Of a stretch of 64,000 nucleotides of DNA, positions 42,629 to 51,841 are shown piece by piece (positions within the stretch are counted from its first letter, which is position 1; the number at the start of each line of letters is the position of its first letter). This DNA is from Desulfofundulus salinus (GTDB lineage Bacteria > Bacillota > Desulfotomaculia > Desulfotomaculales > Desulfovirgulaceae). The stretch spans positions 265,525-329,524 of the forward strand of contig NZ_RBWE01000001.1 of NCBI RefSeq assembly GCF_003627965.1. The letters run 5' to 3'. Under the pieces are notes generated by a model. That model did not search any database and was not told where the DNA came from. It saw nothing but the letters and a program-made list of their open reading frames with translations. Both the position numbers and the translations under genes were made by a program.

Positions 42629-43888
42629 TTGTACAGGGTAATCGTAATAGCCGACGACTTTACAGGCGCCAACGATAGTGGAGCCCAGCTTGTAAAGCAC
42701 GGTTACCTTACAGTTACGGTAATGGATAAGGGCGATATACAAAGGTACGAAGGTGTGGCAGATGCACTGGTAATAGATACCGAAACCAGGAACATTCCTG
42801 CTCTGGATGCCTACGAAAAACTTAAAGAGGTTTCCAGGGCGGTAAAAGAGTATAAAGCGGCCATAGTGTATAAAAAGATTGATTCCACTTTAAGAGGCAA
42901 TATCGGTATGGAGCTCAACGCTCTTAGAGAGGTTTTTAAGCCGGAACTCACCGTATTTGCTCCAGCCTTTCCTAAAAACGACCGTACCACGGAAGAAGGC
43001 ATTCATTTTTTGAGGGGCATCCCGGTAGATAAAACTGAACTGGCCAGGGACCCGAGAGCTCCCATTACCACTTCAAATATAAGGGATTATCTGGAAAACG
43101 AGCTGCGTGTTAAAGTCAGGCATGTGACTTTAAAGGAAATACGGCGGAACCTGGAAGCAGTTCTGCTAAGAGAACTAAAAGATTGCGATACTTTTTCTTT
43201 CGATGCGGCGAGCGATGATGATCTAATAAAGATAGCAAGGGGTGTGTTGAATTTAAATAAAAGGACGATCTGGGTGGGTTCCGCCGGTTTAGCGGAAGCC
43301 CTGATAGATTGTCTTAAGGATAAATTAAGGATTGACCCGGTTTTAGTTATAGCAGGAAGTGTTAGCCGGGTCACCCGGATGCAGATTTATAAAGCTCTGG
43401 AAGATAGCAGCACTGAGCTGGTGAAAGTGGATGTAAAGAAGTCCCTGATCTCTCCCGTCCGGGAAATAGAACGAGTTCGGAGTTTGTGTTTGGAGTTTAT
43501 GAGTTCTGGGAAAAATGTGGTTATTGCTTCGGCGCCCGATGAGGATTCCATAAAGGAGGCGCTGGAAGCTGGACGGCAAAAAGGGCTTTCCCCGCAAAAT
43601 ACCAGCGAAGCAATTTCCGAAGTCCTTGGAGATATCGCCCTTTCAATAGTCAGCCTGAAGAAACCGGCTGGCATGGTTTTAACGGGTGGGGATACGGCTT
43701 TTCATGTTGTTAAAAAACTTTCAGCTGGTGGGTGCAGGATAGATTCGGAAATTGAACCAGGACTACCGGAACTGCTGTTGATGGGAGGGCCCTTCCATGG
43801 GCTTAAGTTAATCACGAAAGCCGGAGCTTTCGGGAGCAGGGATTCCATATTAAACGCAATGCGATTTTTGAGAGGAGAAGGAAAATGA
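42629..43888 (+). CDS. four-carbon acid sugar kinase (DUF1537 family)
   Basis: A 419-residue kinase of the OtnK/DtnK family. The N-terminal substrate domain has VIADDFTGANDSGAQLVKHG, IDTETRNIP and YKKIDSTLRGN. The C-terminal nucleotide-binding domain has GSVSRVTRMQI, and GMVLTGGDTAFHV followed by LLMGGPFHGLKLITKAGAFG. Family members phosphorylate threonate, erythronate and related acids at O4. The gene overlaps pdxA2 by four bases, the pairing known from D-threonate catabolism. TTG start after GGGGAGAG. Confidence 0.9.
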   Translation: MYRVIVIADDFTGANDSGAQLVKHGYLTVTVMDKGDIQRYEGVADALVIDTETRNIPALDAYEKLKEVSRAVKEYKAAIVYKKIDSTLRGNIGMELNALREVFKPELTVFAPAFPKNDRTTEEGIHFLRGIPVDKTELARDPRAPITTSNIRDYLENELRVKVRHVTLKEIRRNLEAVLLRELKDCDTFSFDAASDDDLIKIARGVLNLNKRTIWVGSAGLAEALIDCLKDKLRIDPVLVIAGSVSRVTRMQIYKALEDSSTELVKVDVKKSLISPVREIERVRSLCLEFMSSGKNVVIASAPDEDSIKEALEAGRQKGLSPQNTSEAISEVLGDIALSIVSLKKPAGMVLTGGDTAFHVVKKLSAGGCRIDSEIEPGLPELLLMGGPFHGLKLITKAGAFGSRDSILNAMRFLRGEGK

Positions 43889-44889
43889 AACCTCTTGTGG
43901 CAATAACCATGGGAGATCCGGCGGGTGTAGGTGCGGAAATTAGCCTGAAAGCTGCAAGTTCCACCCAATTATCTGATATGGCAAGGATTTTAATTTTGGG
44001 CTCCGGGCCTGTACTGGAGTACTACAGGAAATTATTAAAAATATCGTTTCCGCTTAAGGAAATAAAAACGCCCGAACAGTATGAAGAGGGATATATAAAC
44101 TTCATTTCGGTCAATAAATTATCTTTATCTGACTTCGAAGCAGGTAAAGTTTCCCCGGTTTGCGGGCGGGCTGCGTATGAATACCTGGAAGTGGGCGTTA
44201 AACTCGCATTGGAAGGCAAAATTTCGGCTATAGCTACTGCTCCGATTAATAAAGAGGCCCTTCATAAAGCGGGGCTGGATTATTCCGGTCATACGGAGAT
44301 CCTGGCAAGGCTTACGGGAGCGGCGGATTACGCGATGATGCTGGTAAGCGGAACATTGAGGATAATCCATGTTTCCACCCATGTGGCTCTTAAAAAGGCC
44401 TGCGAATTAGTAAAAAAAGAAAGGGTATATAAAGTCATAAAACTGGCCGATAAAGCTGTAAAGGCTCTTGGTATACCGGCTCCCCGAATTGCCGTCGCCG
44501 GCCTTAACCCCCATGCGGGAGAAGGGGGTCTTTTCGGCCGTGAAGAACGGGAGGAAATAAGGCCTGGAATAGAAAAGGCCCGGGAAGAAGGCGTGCAGGT
44601 TTCTGGCCCGTTACCCCCGGACACCGTTTTTTTGAAGGCTTATAAAGGTCATTATGATGCAGTGGTGGCTATGTACCATGACCAGGGGCATATACCGGTA
44701 AAAATTCTGGGTTTTGAAACCGGTGTAAACATAACCGTTGGACTGCCCATCATTCGTACTTCGGTAGATCACGGCACGGCCTTTGACATCGCGGGCAGGG
44801 GAATTGCCGACGAGCGTAGCATGGTGGAAGCTGTTAAAATTGCAGTAAAATTAAATCAGGGTTGCAGGAAGGTAACTGTCACCGGCTGA
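43885..44889 (+). CDS. pdxA2: 4-phospho-D-threonate/erythronate 3-dehydrogenase (PdxA2)
   Basis: A 334-residue NAD-dependent dehydrogenase of the PdxA family. It has MGDPAGVGAEI at the start, metal ligands in SGHTEIL, VAMYHDQGHIPVKILGF and SVDHGTAFDIAG, plus GLNPHAGEGGLFG. Working after the DUF1537 kinase, PdxA2 oxidises the 4-phospho acid, and spontaneous loss of CO2 gives dihydroxyacetone phosphate. No other vitamin B6 genes are nearby, supporting the catabolic form. A strong terminator follows and ends the cluster. Confidence 0.9.
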   Translation: MKPLVAITMGDPAGVGAEISLKAASSTQLSDMARILILGSGPVLEYYRKLLKISFPLKEIKTPEQYEEGYINFISVNKLSLSDFEAGKVSPVCGRAAYEYLEVGVKLALEGKISAIATAPINKEALHKAGLDYSGHTEILARLTGAADYAMMLVSGTLRIIHVSTHVALKKACELVKKERVYKVIKLADKAVKALGIPAPRIAVAGLNPHAGEGGLFGREEREEIRPGIEKAREEGVQVSGPLPPDTVFLKAYKGHYDAVVAMYHDQGHIPVKILGFETGVNITVGLPIIRTSVDHGTAFDIAGRGIADERSMVEAVKIAVKLNQGCRKVTVTG

Positions 44890-44913
44890 TTGGAAGCCCG
44901 GGTGTACGCAAAA

Positions 44914-44942
44914 AACAGGGGCACCTTGGCCCCTGTTTTTTA
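44914..44942 (+). terminator. terminator of the catabolic cluster
   Basis: A 9-bp stem (AACAGGGGC with GCCCCTGTT, 6-nt loop) and a T-run, about 25 bases past pdxA2. It may also serve the minus-strand permease relic. Confidence 0.88.
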
Positions 44943-44953
44943 AATCCTTTTTG

Positions 44954-45573
44954 TTAATGCCCCAGAGACTGGAAGACGGGTGGTTTTTCCGTGAAGAATC
45001 TGGTTTTAAAAGCCGCATAAACGAAGCCGACGGCCAACCAGATCAGCCCCAGGATTTTGGCTTCGGACTGCAGGCTTATCCAGACGTAGAAAATGATGGC
45101 GAAGCCGCAGGCCGGCGCCACCAGGTATTTTAACAGGGAAGCGGCGTCCGTTTTCTTCTGCCTGATCACATAATGCACGAACACGGACAGGTGCAGGAAC
45201 AAAAATCCGGTCAGGGCACCGAAATTCACCATGGAAGTCAGCTTGTCCATCTGGATGAGTGCACCCATCGTAATGGCCAGCACCGCAACCAGCAATGTGC
45301 TCATGTAAGGGGTCTGGTAGCGCGGGTGAACTTTGGCCAGGAAGCCGGGCATCATTTTGTCCCGGGCCATGCTGTACAGCAGGCGGGAAATAGCCGCCTG
45401 GGCCACCAATCCGTCACCGATACCCCAGGCAATGGCCGTGGCCAGGGCGCAGAGAAAGCGCAGCCAGTCACCGCCGGCCGCCTGGGCCACGGTATAAAAG
45501 GCCGTATCCAGATTATCGAACGCTTTGTGATCCGGTACAACCAGCCCTGCCAGGTAGTAGAACCTGGCATCCT
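44954..45573 (-). pseudogene. C-terminal part of an APC-family amino-acid permease
   Basis: An open frame of about 206 codons without a proper start encodes the last five or six membrane segments of an APC permease, including AIAWGIGDGLVAQAAISRLL, YSMARDKMMPGFLAKVHP and the two final spans. Full members have 12-14 spans and ~450-500 residues; everything upstream is lost at about 45573. The frame remaining open suggests recent truncation. Confidence 0.75.
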
Positions 45574-45806
45574 TTTTTTATTTATGATTGATCCAGCCTG
45601 TTCTGTATCTCGCGTGCCGGAACAATGCTTTGGCCTGGAAACACGGCGGGTTTTCCGGCTCCGGCCAAGTTCGCATCCAGTCGGAAGATCCCGGCCCCGG
45701 GCATCCATACCCTCGAACCTGCCCTTGCTTTTCGCCACGCCAGGATTAGCCGGGCCGTTTGGCTCAGGTTACCCGCTGCAGGTTATTTTTAACAAGTTTT
45801 TTATGC
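45574..45806. other. intergenic region without recognised gene
   Basis: GC-rich sequence of ~230 bases between the truncated permease and the DeoR promoter. The open frames crossing it look like chance frames. It is probably the scar of the deletion that removed the permease N-terminal half. Confidence 0.4.
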
Positions 45807-45835
45807 TTGACAAAGAAAATGAATAGTCTTATTAT
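45807..45835 (+). promoter_or_regulatory. promoter of the DeoR-fru operon
   Basis: TTGACA (45807-45812), 17 bp, TATTAT (45830-45835). Just downstream, CACAAACGAACA and TCACAAATAAAA are A/C-rich repeats of the type bound by DeoR-family regulators. Confidence 0.7.
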
Positions 45836-45911
45836 AAACACAAACGAACAGAAATAATCACAAATAAAAGTTACAACGAATATAAATGATAAAGAAGGGT
45901 AGTATGCAGTT

Positions 45912-46676
45912 ATGTTTGCCGAAGAAAGGAGACAAAAAATTCTGGAAATCATAGGAAGGGAGCAGGTTGTTAAAGTTTTGGATTTAAGCGCTTACTTTAA
46001 TGTCTCCGAGGCCACCATTAGAAGAGATCTTCAGGAACTGGAAGAGGCTGGTTTCCTGAAGCGTACCCATGGAGGTGCCATAAGCAATCAAGCCGCTACC
46101 TTCGAACCCTCTTTGGCTGAGAAAGAGGATCAGTATCAGGCCGAGAAGATAGCTATTGCCGGAATTGCCGTACAGCTTGTTCAGGAAGGCGATACGGTTA
46201 TGCTGGATGCGGGTTCAACTACTTTGCAGATTGCCCGTCAGTTGAAACAAAAGAGGAATATTACTATCGTAACCAATGCGGTTAACATTGCCTGGGAGCT
46301 GGCTGCGGGAAATGCTGAAGTCATTCTTCTTGGTGGAAACTTGCGTCGAAGGACACTCTCTCTTGTCGGCCCCATTACTGAAAATATTCTATCCGGTTTA
46401 TATGTGGATAAACTTTTTCTGGCCACCAACGGTCTGGATTTAAAGAAAGGTTTAACTACACCCAATCTCGCAGAGGCACAAACGAAAAAAGCGATGCTCA
46501 ATAGTGCCAAAGAGGTGATTCTGGTCGCCGACCATAGTAAGTTTGGCCGCGTATCTTTTAGCCATATTTGTAATTTAGACAGGATTAATTGTTTAATTAC
46601 GGATAACGGTGCTCCTGCCGCTGTTTTAAACGCATTGAAAAAGCAAGGAATAAAGGTACTTGTTGCTGATGATTAG
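45912..46676 (+). CDS. DeoR-family regulator (FruR-like)
   Basis: A 254-residue regulator. The N-terminal winged helix has MFAEERRQKILEIIGREQVV and YFNVSEATIRRDLQELEEAG. The C-terminal sugar-phosphate-binding domain has DTVMLDAGSTTLQIARQL, TNAVNIAWELA and VADHSKFGRVSF. It heads the fructose operon and would be released from DNA by a fructose phosphate. The protein is complete, unlike the PTS genes behind it. Complex A/C-rich repeats at its own promoter suggest autoregulation. Confidence 0.9.
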   Translation: MFAEERRQKILEIIGREQVVKVLDLSAYFNVSEATIRRDLQELEEAGFLKRTHGGAISNQAATFEPSLAEKEDQYQAEKIAIAGIAVQLVQEGDTVMLDAGSTTLQIARQLKQKRNITIVTNAVNIAWELAAGNAEVILLGGNLRRRTLSLVGPITENILSGLYVDKLFLATNGLDLKKGLTTPNLAEAQTKKAMLNSAKEVILVADHSKFGRVSFSHICNLDRINCLITDNGAPAAVLNALKKQGIKVLVADD

Positions 46677-46720
46677 GAAGTAATTATTGCGGCAGGAAAG
46701 GGGTGAAGGTAGTAACAAGC

Positions 46721-47653
46721 ATGATTGCTACGGTAACATTGAATCCCGCACTGGACAAAACAGTGATTGTCCCCCATTTTGCCGTCGGCAAAACCAACAG
46801 GGTTCAGGTCAAGTATGTGGATCCCGGCGGCAAAGGGATTAACGTGGCTAAAGTTTTAAAACAGCTTGGTTCTCCCGTAATAGCCACCGGCTTCTTGGCC
46901 GGAAACAATGGCCGTTACATTTCTGAGGCTCTGGCGTCCAGGGATATCCTTACCGACTTTGTTTATCTTACTGGCGAGACGCGTGTGAATCTCAAGATCA
47001 TCGATCCGGTATCCGGGATGGAGACTGAGATTAATGAACCCGGCTTTTTAATTGCCGATGAGCACCTGAAGCAGTTTAAACAAAAAACAAGGGAACTGGC
47101 TGAGCGGTGTTCGGTAATGGTATTCTCTGGGAGCCTGCCGCCCGGTGTTCCCCCGGATACCTATGCAGCGCTCATCCGCATTGCTAAAGGTTGCGGTACC
47201 AAAACAATTCTAGACACCAGCGGGGAGGCCCTGGAGATCGGGCTGGGTGCGGGGCCTGACCTGATCAAACCAAACCGGGCTGAAGTGCAGGAACTGCTTC
47301 AAATCAGGGTTGAAAAGGAAAAGGATCTTATTGATGCTGCTCGCAGGTTGCTGGCAATGGGCACCGGTACAGTAGTCATCTCCCTGGGAGCTGCCGGGGC
47401 GCTGGCTGCCTCGGGAGATAGGATGATACGTGCACGGCCTCCTTCCATCAAAACCGGCAGCACTGTCGGTGCTGGTGATTCCATGGTGGCAGCCTTCGCC
47501 TATGCAATGATGAAAAACCTCTCGCTTGGTGAAGCATTGCGTCTGGCCACTGCCGCCAGTACAGCTACTGCCACAGTAGATGGAAGCGGGGTGGGAGACT
47601 TCCAACTGATCCAGGAATTCCTGCCACAGGTAGAGCTGGAAGAGTTGCATTAA
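46721..47653 (+). CDS. fruK: 1-phosphofructokinase
   Basis: A 310-residue PfkB-family kinase making fructose 1,6-bisphosphate from fructose 1-phosphate. The N-terminus MIATVTLNPALDKTV matches FruK, and PGGKGINVAKVLKQLG (substrate) and TGSTVGAGDSMVAAFAYAM (catalytic Asp, anion hole) are intact. The start at ATG 46721 is preferred to GTG 46703 because FruK proteins begin with this motif. It looks functional, but the PTS that would supply its substrate is damaged, so another source or use may exist. Confidence 0.9.
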   Translation: MIATVTLNPALDKTVIVPHFAVGKTNRVQVKYVDPGGKGINVAKVLKQLGSPVIATGFLAGNNGRYISEALASRDILTDFVYLTGETRVNLKIIDPVSGMETEINEPGFLIADEHLKQFKQKTRELAERCSVMVFSGSLPPGVPPDTYAALIRIAKGCGTKTILDTSGEALEIGLGAGPDLIKPNRAEVQELLQIRVEKEKDLIDAARRLLAMGTGTVVISLGAAGALAASGDRMIRARPPSIKTGSTVGAGDSMVAAFAYAMMKNLSLGEALRLATAASTATATVDGSGVGDFQLIQEFLPQVELEELH

Positions 47654-47694
47654 GAACATTGGGCATGGGGGAATCATCCAGGCTGTAAACCGAA

Positions 47695-48837
47695 ATGCAT
47701 TTAGTTTCCGTAGGGGAAGCTATTAAAAACGCAGGTAGCTTGATAGACCAGGCATTACAGCAAAAGGATTCTGCCACTGTAACAGACATTATCCAGCTGG
47801 TACAGCAGGAAAAGTCCAAACGGAGTGCTGAGGCTGTCGGTTTCTACAAACACTTGATGACCGGTGTATCTTATATGATTCCTCTCGTTGTAGCCGGTGG
47901 TCTCATTATTGCCCTATCATTTATTTTCGGGATTGAAGCCTTTAAGCAAAAAGGTACCCTGGCGGCGAATTTAATGAACATAGGTGGCGGAGCTGCGTTT
48001 GCGCTGATGGTACCGGTCCTGGCCGGGTTTATTGCCTACTCCATTGCGGACCGGCCAGGGTTGGTACCCGGCCTGGTTGGTGGTATGCTGGCTTCACAAA
48101 TGGGTGCCGGTTTCCTGGGCGGTATTGTAGCGGGCTTTCTGGCCGGGTACGTGGCAAGAGCGCTCAGGGACTATATTAAACTTCCGGCGGGAATGGAAGG
48201 GTTAAAGCCGGTTTTAATTATCCCTCTCTTCTCCACATTAATAGTCGGCCTGCTGCTGATTTACGTCATCGGTGTTCCTATTAAGGGTATTATGGACGGA
48301 TTAAAAGTCTGGCTTACCGGTATGAGTAAAGGGAATGCTGTCATTCTGGGATTAATTTTGGGCGCCATGATGGCCTTTGATATGGGCGGTCCAGTTAATA
48401 AGGCAGCTTATACCTTTGCAGTGGGTCTTTTGGGAAGCAATATCTTTGAACCTCAAGCTGCTGTGATGGCTGCCGGTATGACTCCTCCCCTGGGGCTGGC
48501 TCTGGCCACTTTGCTGGCGCCCGGGAAATTTACCAGGGATGAAAAAGAGGCTGGAAAAGCCGCAGCGGTACTTGGTATCTCATTCATTACGGAGGGGGCC
48601 ATACCCTTTGCTGCAGCTGATCCGTTCCGCGTTATACCATCTATTATGATCGGATCCGCGGTGGCAGGTGCCCTTTCCATGGCATTCGGTGCTACTTTGC
48701 GGGCACCACATGGGGGAATATTTGTGCTGGCCATTCCTAATGCGGTAGGCCACCTGGGGTTATACGTCCTTGCCATCGCCATCGGGACCGTGGTTACCGC
48801 TTTATTAGTATCTATCTTGAAGCCGAGCAAACAATAG
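47695..48837 (+). CDS. fruA (partial): PTS fructose EIIC, IIB domain deleted
   Basis: A 380-residue membrane component with the complete fructose-type IIC domain (~45-378; [40 protein letters not shown], and the [12 protein letters not shown] motif). The N-terminal ~25 residues ([20 protein letters not shown]) match only the last part of a IIB domain; some 85 residues with the phosphorylated Cys are gone. There is no good Shine-Dalgarno before the ATG at 47695. Without IIB the protein cannot phosphorylate its sugar, so it is probably non-functional or at best a facilitator. Confidence 0.8.
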   Translation: MHLVSVGEAIKNAGSLIDQALQQKDSATVTDIIQLVQQEKSKRSAEAVGFYKHLMTGVSYMIPLVVAGGLIIALSFIFGIEAFKQKGTLAANLMNIGGGAAFALMVPVLAGFIAYSIADRPGLVPGLVGGMLASQMGAGFLGGIVAGFLAGYVARALRDYIKLPAGMEGLKPVLIIPLFSTLIVGLLLIYVIGVPIKGIMDGLKVWLTGMSKGNAVILGLILGAMMAFDMGGPVNKAAYTFAVGLLGSNIFEPQAAVMAAGMTPPLGLALATLLAPGKFTRDEKEAGKAAAVLGISFITEGAIPFAAADPFRVIPSIMIGSAVAGALSMAFGATLRAPHGGIFVLAIPNAVGHLGLYVLAIAIGTVVTALLVSILKPSKQ

Positions 48838-48906
48838 CGGCGGGGACTCCGGCCTGGTTCCGGAGTCCCGGAATATTGGTTTTTTTAAAGATGGGGGTAA
48901 GATGGG

Positions 48907-49359
48907 ATGGATGTTCGAAGTCTAATCACTCAACAGTTGATAACCCTTAGACTGCGTTCTGAAGAGAAAAAGGCGGCTATCGAAGAACTTTCCAGTATTC
49001 TTATGGAAAACGGTTATCTAACAGATCTGGAAACATATTTACAAGATGTTTTTAAAAGGGAAGATTTGAGTACTACTGGTATTGGTTTCGGGGTAGCCAT
49101 TCCCCACGCCAAATCTACGGCGGTGAACAGGCCTGTGCTTGCTTTCGGTCGTTCAATGTCCGGAATTGAATGGAACAGCCTGGACGGCCGGCCCGTACAC
49201 CTGGTCTTTTTAATTGCCGTACCGGCAGAAAGTGCTGAAAACGAGCATTTAAAAATCCTGTCCGCTCTTTCGCGGAAGCTGATACATGAAGATTTCCGCC
49301 GGAGCCTGCGGGAAGCACAGGACGAGTCGCAAATACTGGCTGCGTTGACCGGAATTTGA
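48907..49359 (+). CDS. fruA-IIA: PTS fructose EIIA domain protein
   Basis: A 150-residue single-domain IIA of the mannitol/fructose family, with phosphorylated His in IGFGVAIPHAKSTAVNRPVL and the downstream VFLIAVPAESAENEHLKILS. Length and motifs are complete. It would take phosphate from HPr and pass it to IIB, but IIB is missing here and the EI gene behind it is broken. It might survive as a regulator or be a remnant. The ATG follows GGGGGTAAGATGGG. Confidence 0.85.
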   Translation: MDVRSLITQQLITLRLRSEEKKAAIEELSSILMENGYLTDLETYLQDVFKREDLSTTGIGFGVAIPHAKSTAVNRPVLAFGRSMSGIEWNSLDGRPVHLVFLIAVPAESAENEHLKILSALSRKLIHEDFRRSLREAQDESQILAALTGI

Positions 49360-49362
49360 TGA

Positions 49363-50487
49363 GGTATCCGGGAGGGCCACCTCTCTGCAGAAGAAGCTGT
49401 TGACCGGGCGGTTGCACTGCTTATCGAAAAGTTTCAGGCTTTAAAAGATACCTATCTGCGTGAAAGGGCAGCTGACATCAAAGATGTGGGCCAGCGCCTT
49501 CTGCGCAATTTAACCGAAGGATCTTCTGAGGAAAATCGAATGACAAAATCAGGTATTGTTTTTGCGCTTGATTTAACCCCTTCCGAAACCAGTCTCCTCG
49601 ATTCGTCAAAGGTTTTGGGTCTTGTAACCGAAGAGGGGGGCAAGACTTCCCATACCGCCATTCTCGCCCGCGCTTTGAATATCCCTGCGGTGGTAGGCGT
49701 AAAGGGTGCTTTGGCCCGGGTGCGTGAGGGGGATACCGTAATTGTGGACGGGGAGAAGGGAGATGTGCTTGTTTGCCCGGATGAGCGTACCCTGGAGTTT
49801 TACCGGCATCGGCTGGAGGAGGAAAGAAAAATCCGAAAGATGCTGGCTGCCAGGAAAGACCTGCCGGCAATTACCCCGGATGGATTCCAGATAAAGGTTG
49901 TTGCCAACATCGGTGGTCCTGAAGAAGCTGGTACAGTCCTGTCTGCCGGTGCGGAAGGTGTCGGGCTTTTCCGGACGGAGTTCCTGTTTTTAAACCGGCA
50001 TACATTGCCGTCGGAGGAAGAACAGTTTGAGGCCTATAAAAAGGTTTTAGCACAACTGGCGCCCCGCCAGGTCATTATCAGGACGCTGGATATCGGTGGA
50101 GATAAAGAGGTTCCCCTTTTAAAACTTTTCCGAGAACAAAATCCTTTTCTGGGTCTGCGTGCTATTCGCCTGTGTCTGCGGAATAAGGAGCTATTCTATA
50201 CACAGCTTCGTGCTATCTTGCGGGCGAGCGGTTTCGGAAACCTGGCCATTATGTTGCCAATGGTTTCGGATATAGTTGAAGTGAAGCAGACTAAAGAGAT
50301 TATCGGCCAGATCAAGAAAGAGCTGGCAGCCAGGGGGGAAAAAATAGCGGAGGAGATCCCCTTGGGGATTATGGTGGAAACCCCTGCTGCTGCAATAATG
50401 GCAGGTTTTAATATTTTAAAAAGTTGGCCAGGACATCAAGTATATCTATCGTCCGGACAACCCCCACGACCTTGCGCTCCTTGTTAA
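49363..50487 (+). pseudogene. ptsI: PTS enzyme I, truncated at both ends
   Basis: The frame opens directly behind the EIIA stop without a start codon and encodes the middle of enzyme I: LRERAADIKDVGQRLLRNL, the phosphohistidine site EEGGKTSHTAILARALNIPA, GVGLFRTEFLFL, TLDIGGDKEVPLL and IMVETPAAAIMA. The first ~80 residues (the GIPASPGIAIG start) are missing. After FNILKS the sequence leaves the family, losing about 130 C-terminal residues including the catalytic Cys region. 50488-50600 contains no recognisable remainder. Confidence 0.85.
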
Positions 50488-50600
50488 GAACGGGGCCGAA
50501 TCGTTGTTTTTAACGCCCGGCGCTGGATGAAGAAAAGGCGAAAATTTCACAAAGATTGGCGAGACTTTTGCTTTAAGAACTTTAAGAACAACAAATAATA

Positions 50601-50640
50601 ACCTCTCCGGCAGGCCAACCTACTGCCGGGAGGTGTTTTT
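50601..50640 (+). terminator. terminator after the fru remnant
   Basis: A 12-13-bp stem (ACCTCTCCGGCAG with CTGCCGGGAGGT, one mismatch) with an 8-nt loop and GTTTTT tail. 50641-50957 has no gene that I recognise and presumably carries the yitT promoter. Confidence 0.85.
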
Positions 50641-50957
50641 ATGATCAAAACGCGCAATCTTTACAACAGGGGAAAAGTTCGCGGGAGCCTTAGTCTATAC
50701 TTCCCGCCTCCTTTTAAGGTGTCCGGACTAACGACCCAGAATTTTCCCGAGAAGCTCAGCAACACGATCCTGGGTAAAGCAAGAAACCCGGAAAAACCGT
50801 AAACCTTTTTGTCGCTCCATGCAGGATTCTGTTGTTCGCGTTGAGAATAATTATGTTCTGTGTCATTTGATAGAGCCGCCTTATTCTGGTTAACATAATC
50901 CTGGTTTATACTGGAGTACAATCTGAACATCTACTTACTGGAGATGGTAGTTCTCCC

Positions 50958-51800
50958 ATGGCCATTCTTAGCGAATTTTTGGGAGTAACGCTGGGGGTGG
51001 TCCTTACCGCCCTTGGGCTGGATCTCTTCCTGGTGCCAAATAAGATTGCCGCCGGGGGAGTAAGTGGCCTGGCTACAGTCTTCCACTACCTCACCGGTGC
51101 CCCCGTGGGGATGACCATGCTGGCGTTAAACGTCCCCCTTTTTGCCATGGGCATTTACCGGCTGGGTCTGAAATTTGGCTTTCGCTCTCTTTACGGCACC
51201 ATCAGCCTGTCCCTGGTGGTGGACGCGCTGGCTCCCCATCTCCCCGTGCCCACCCACGATCCCCTGCTGGCCAGCATCTTCGGCGGGGTGCTCACCGGCC
51301 TGGGGCTGGGTCTGGTTTTTCGCTACCGGGGCACCACCGGCGGCACCGACCTGGCCGCCGCTATTTTGCGCACCTACACCGGCGCCAACGTGGGCCAGCT
51401 CCTTTTCCTGGTGGACGGCATGGTAGTGCTCATTGCGGGGTTTACCTTTAACTCCTGGGAGCTGGCCATGTACGCCCTGATCACCATTTTTGTTACCGCC
51501 TGGCTCATCGACCTGGTGCAGGAGGGGATCAGCTATACCAAGGCCTTCTTCATCATTTCCCAAAAGGCGGATGAAATTGCGGCCGCGGTGCTGCAGGAGC
51601 TCAACCGCGGCGCCACTGCTTTGAAGGGGCGGGGCATGTATACCGGCATGGAGCGGGACGTCCTGCTGGTGGTGGTGAACCGCTCCGAGGTGACCCGTTT
51701 AAAGGATCTGATCTACAAGGTGGACCGGGAGGCCTTTGTCATCCTGGCCGACGTGCACGAAGTGCTGGGAGAAGGATTTAAACAGTGGCGGGAATCATGA
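50958..51800 (+). CDS. YitT-family membrane protein
   Basis: A 280-residue protein of the YitT family (DUF161 plus DUF2179). It has five or six membrane segments (~1-190) with GLDLFLVPNKIAAGGVSGLA and YRGTTGGTDLAAAILRTYTG. A cytosolic C-terminal DUF2179 domain (~200-280) has FIISQKADEIAAAVLQELNR, RGATALKGRGMYTG and VVVNRSEVTRLK, a PII-like fold. The substrate is unknown. It precedes the transketolase genes but has a 30-base gap, so it may be co-transcribed with them. Confidence 0.9.
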   Translation: MAILSEFLGVTLGVVLTALGLDLFLVPNKIAAGGVSGLATVFHYLTGAPVGMTMLALNVPLFAMGIYRLGLKFGFRSLYGTISLSLVVDALAPHLPVPTHDPLLASIFGGVLTGLGLGLVFRYRGTTGGTDLAAAILRTYTGANVGQLLFLVDGMVVLIAGFTFNSWELAMYALITIFVTAWLIDLVQEGISYTKAFFIISQKADEIAAAVLQELNRGATALKGRGMYTGMERDVLLVVVNRSEVTRLKDLIYKVDREAFVILADVHEVLGEGFKQWRES

Positions 51801-51841
51801 TTTCATTAACATAAAAATTTTTCGTCCAGGGAGTGTTCAAG

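Noticed and set aside
45173-45826. 217-codon plus-strand frame over the permease relic
   Set aside because: Antisense to recognisable permease sequence, with no family pattern or ribosome-binding site.
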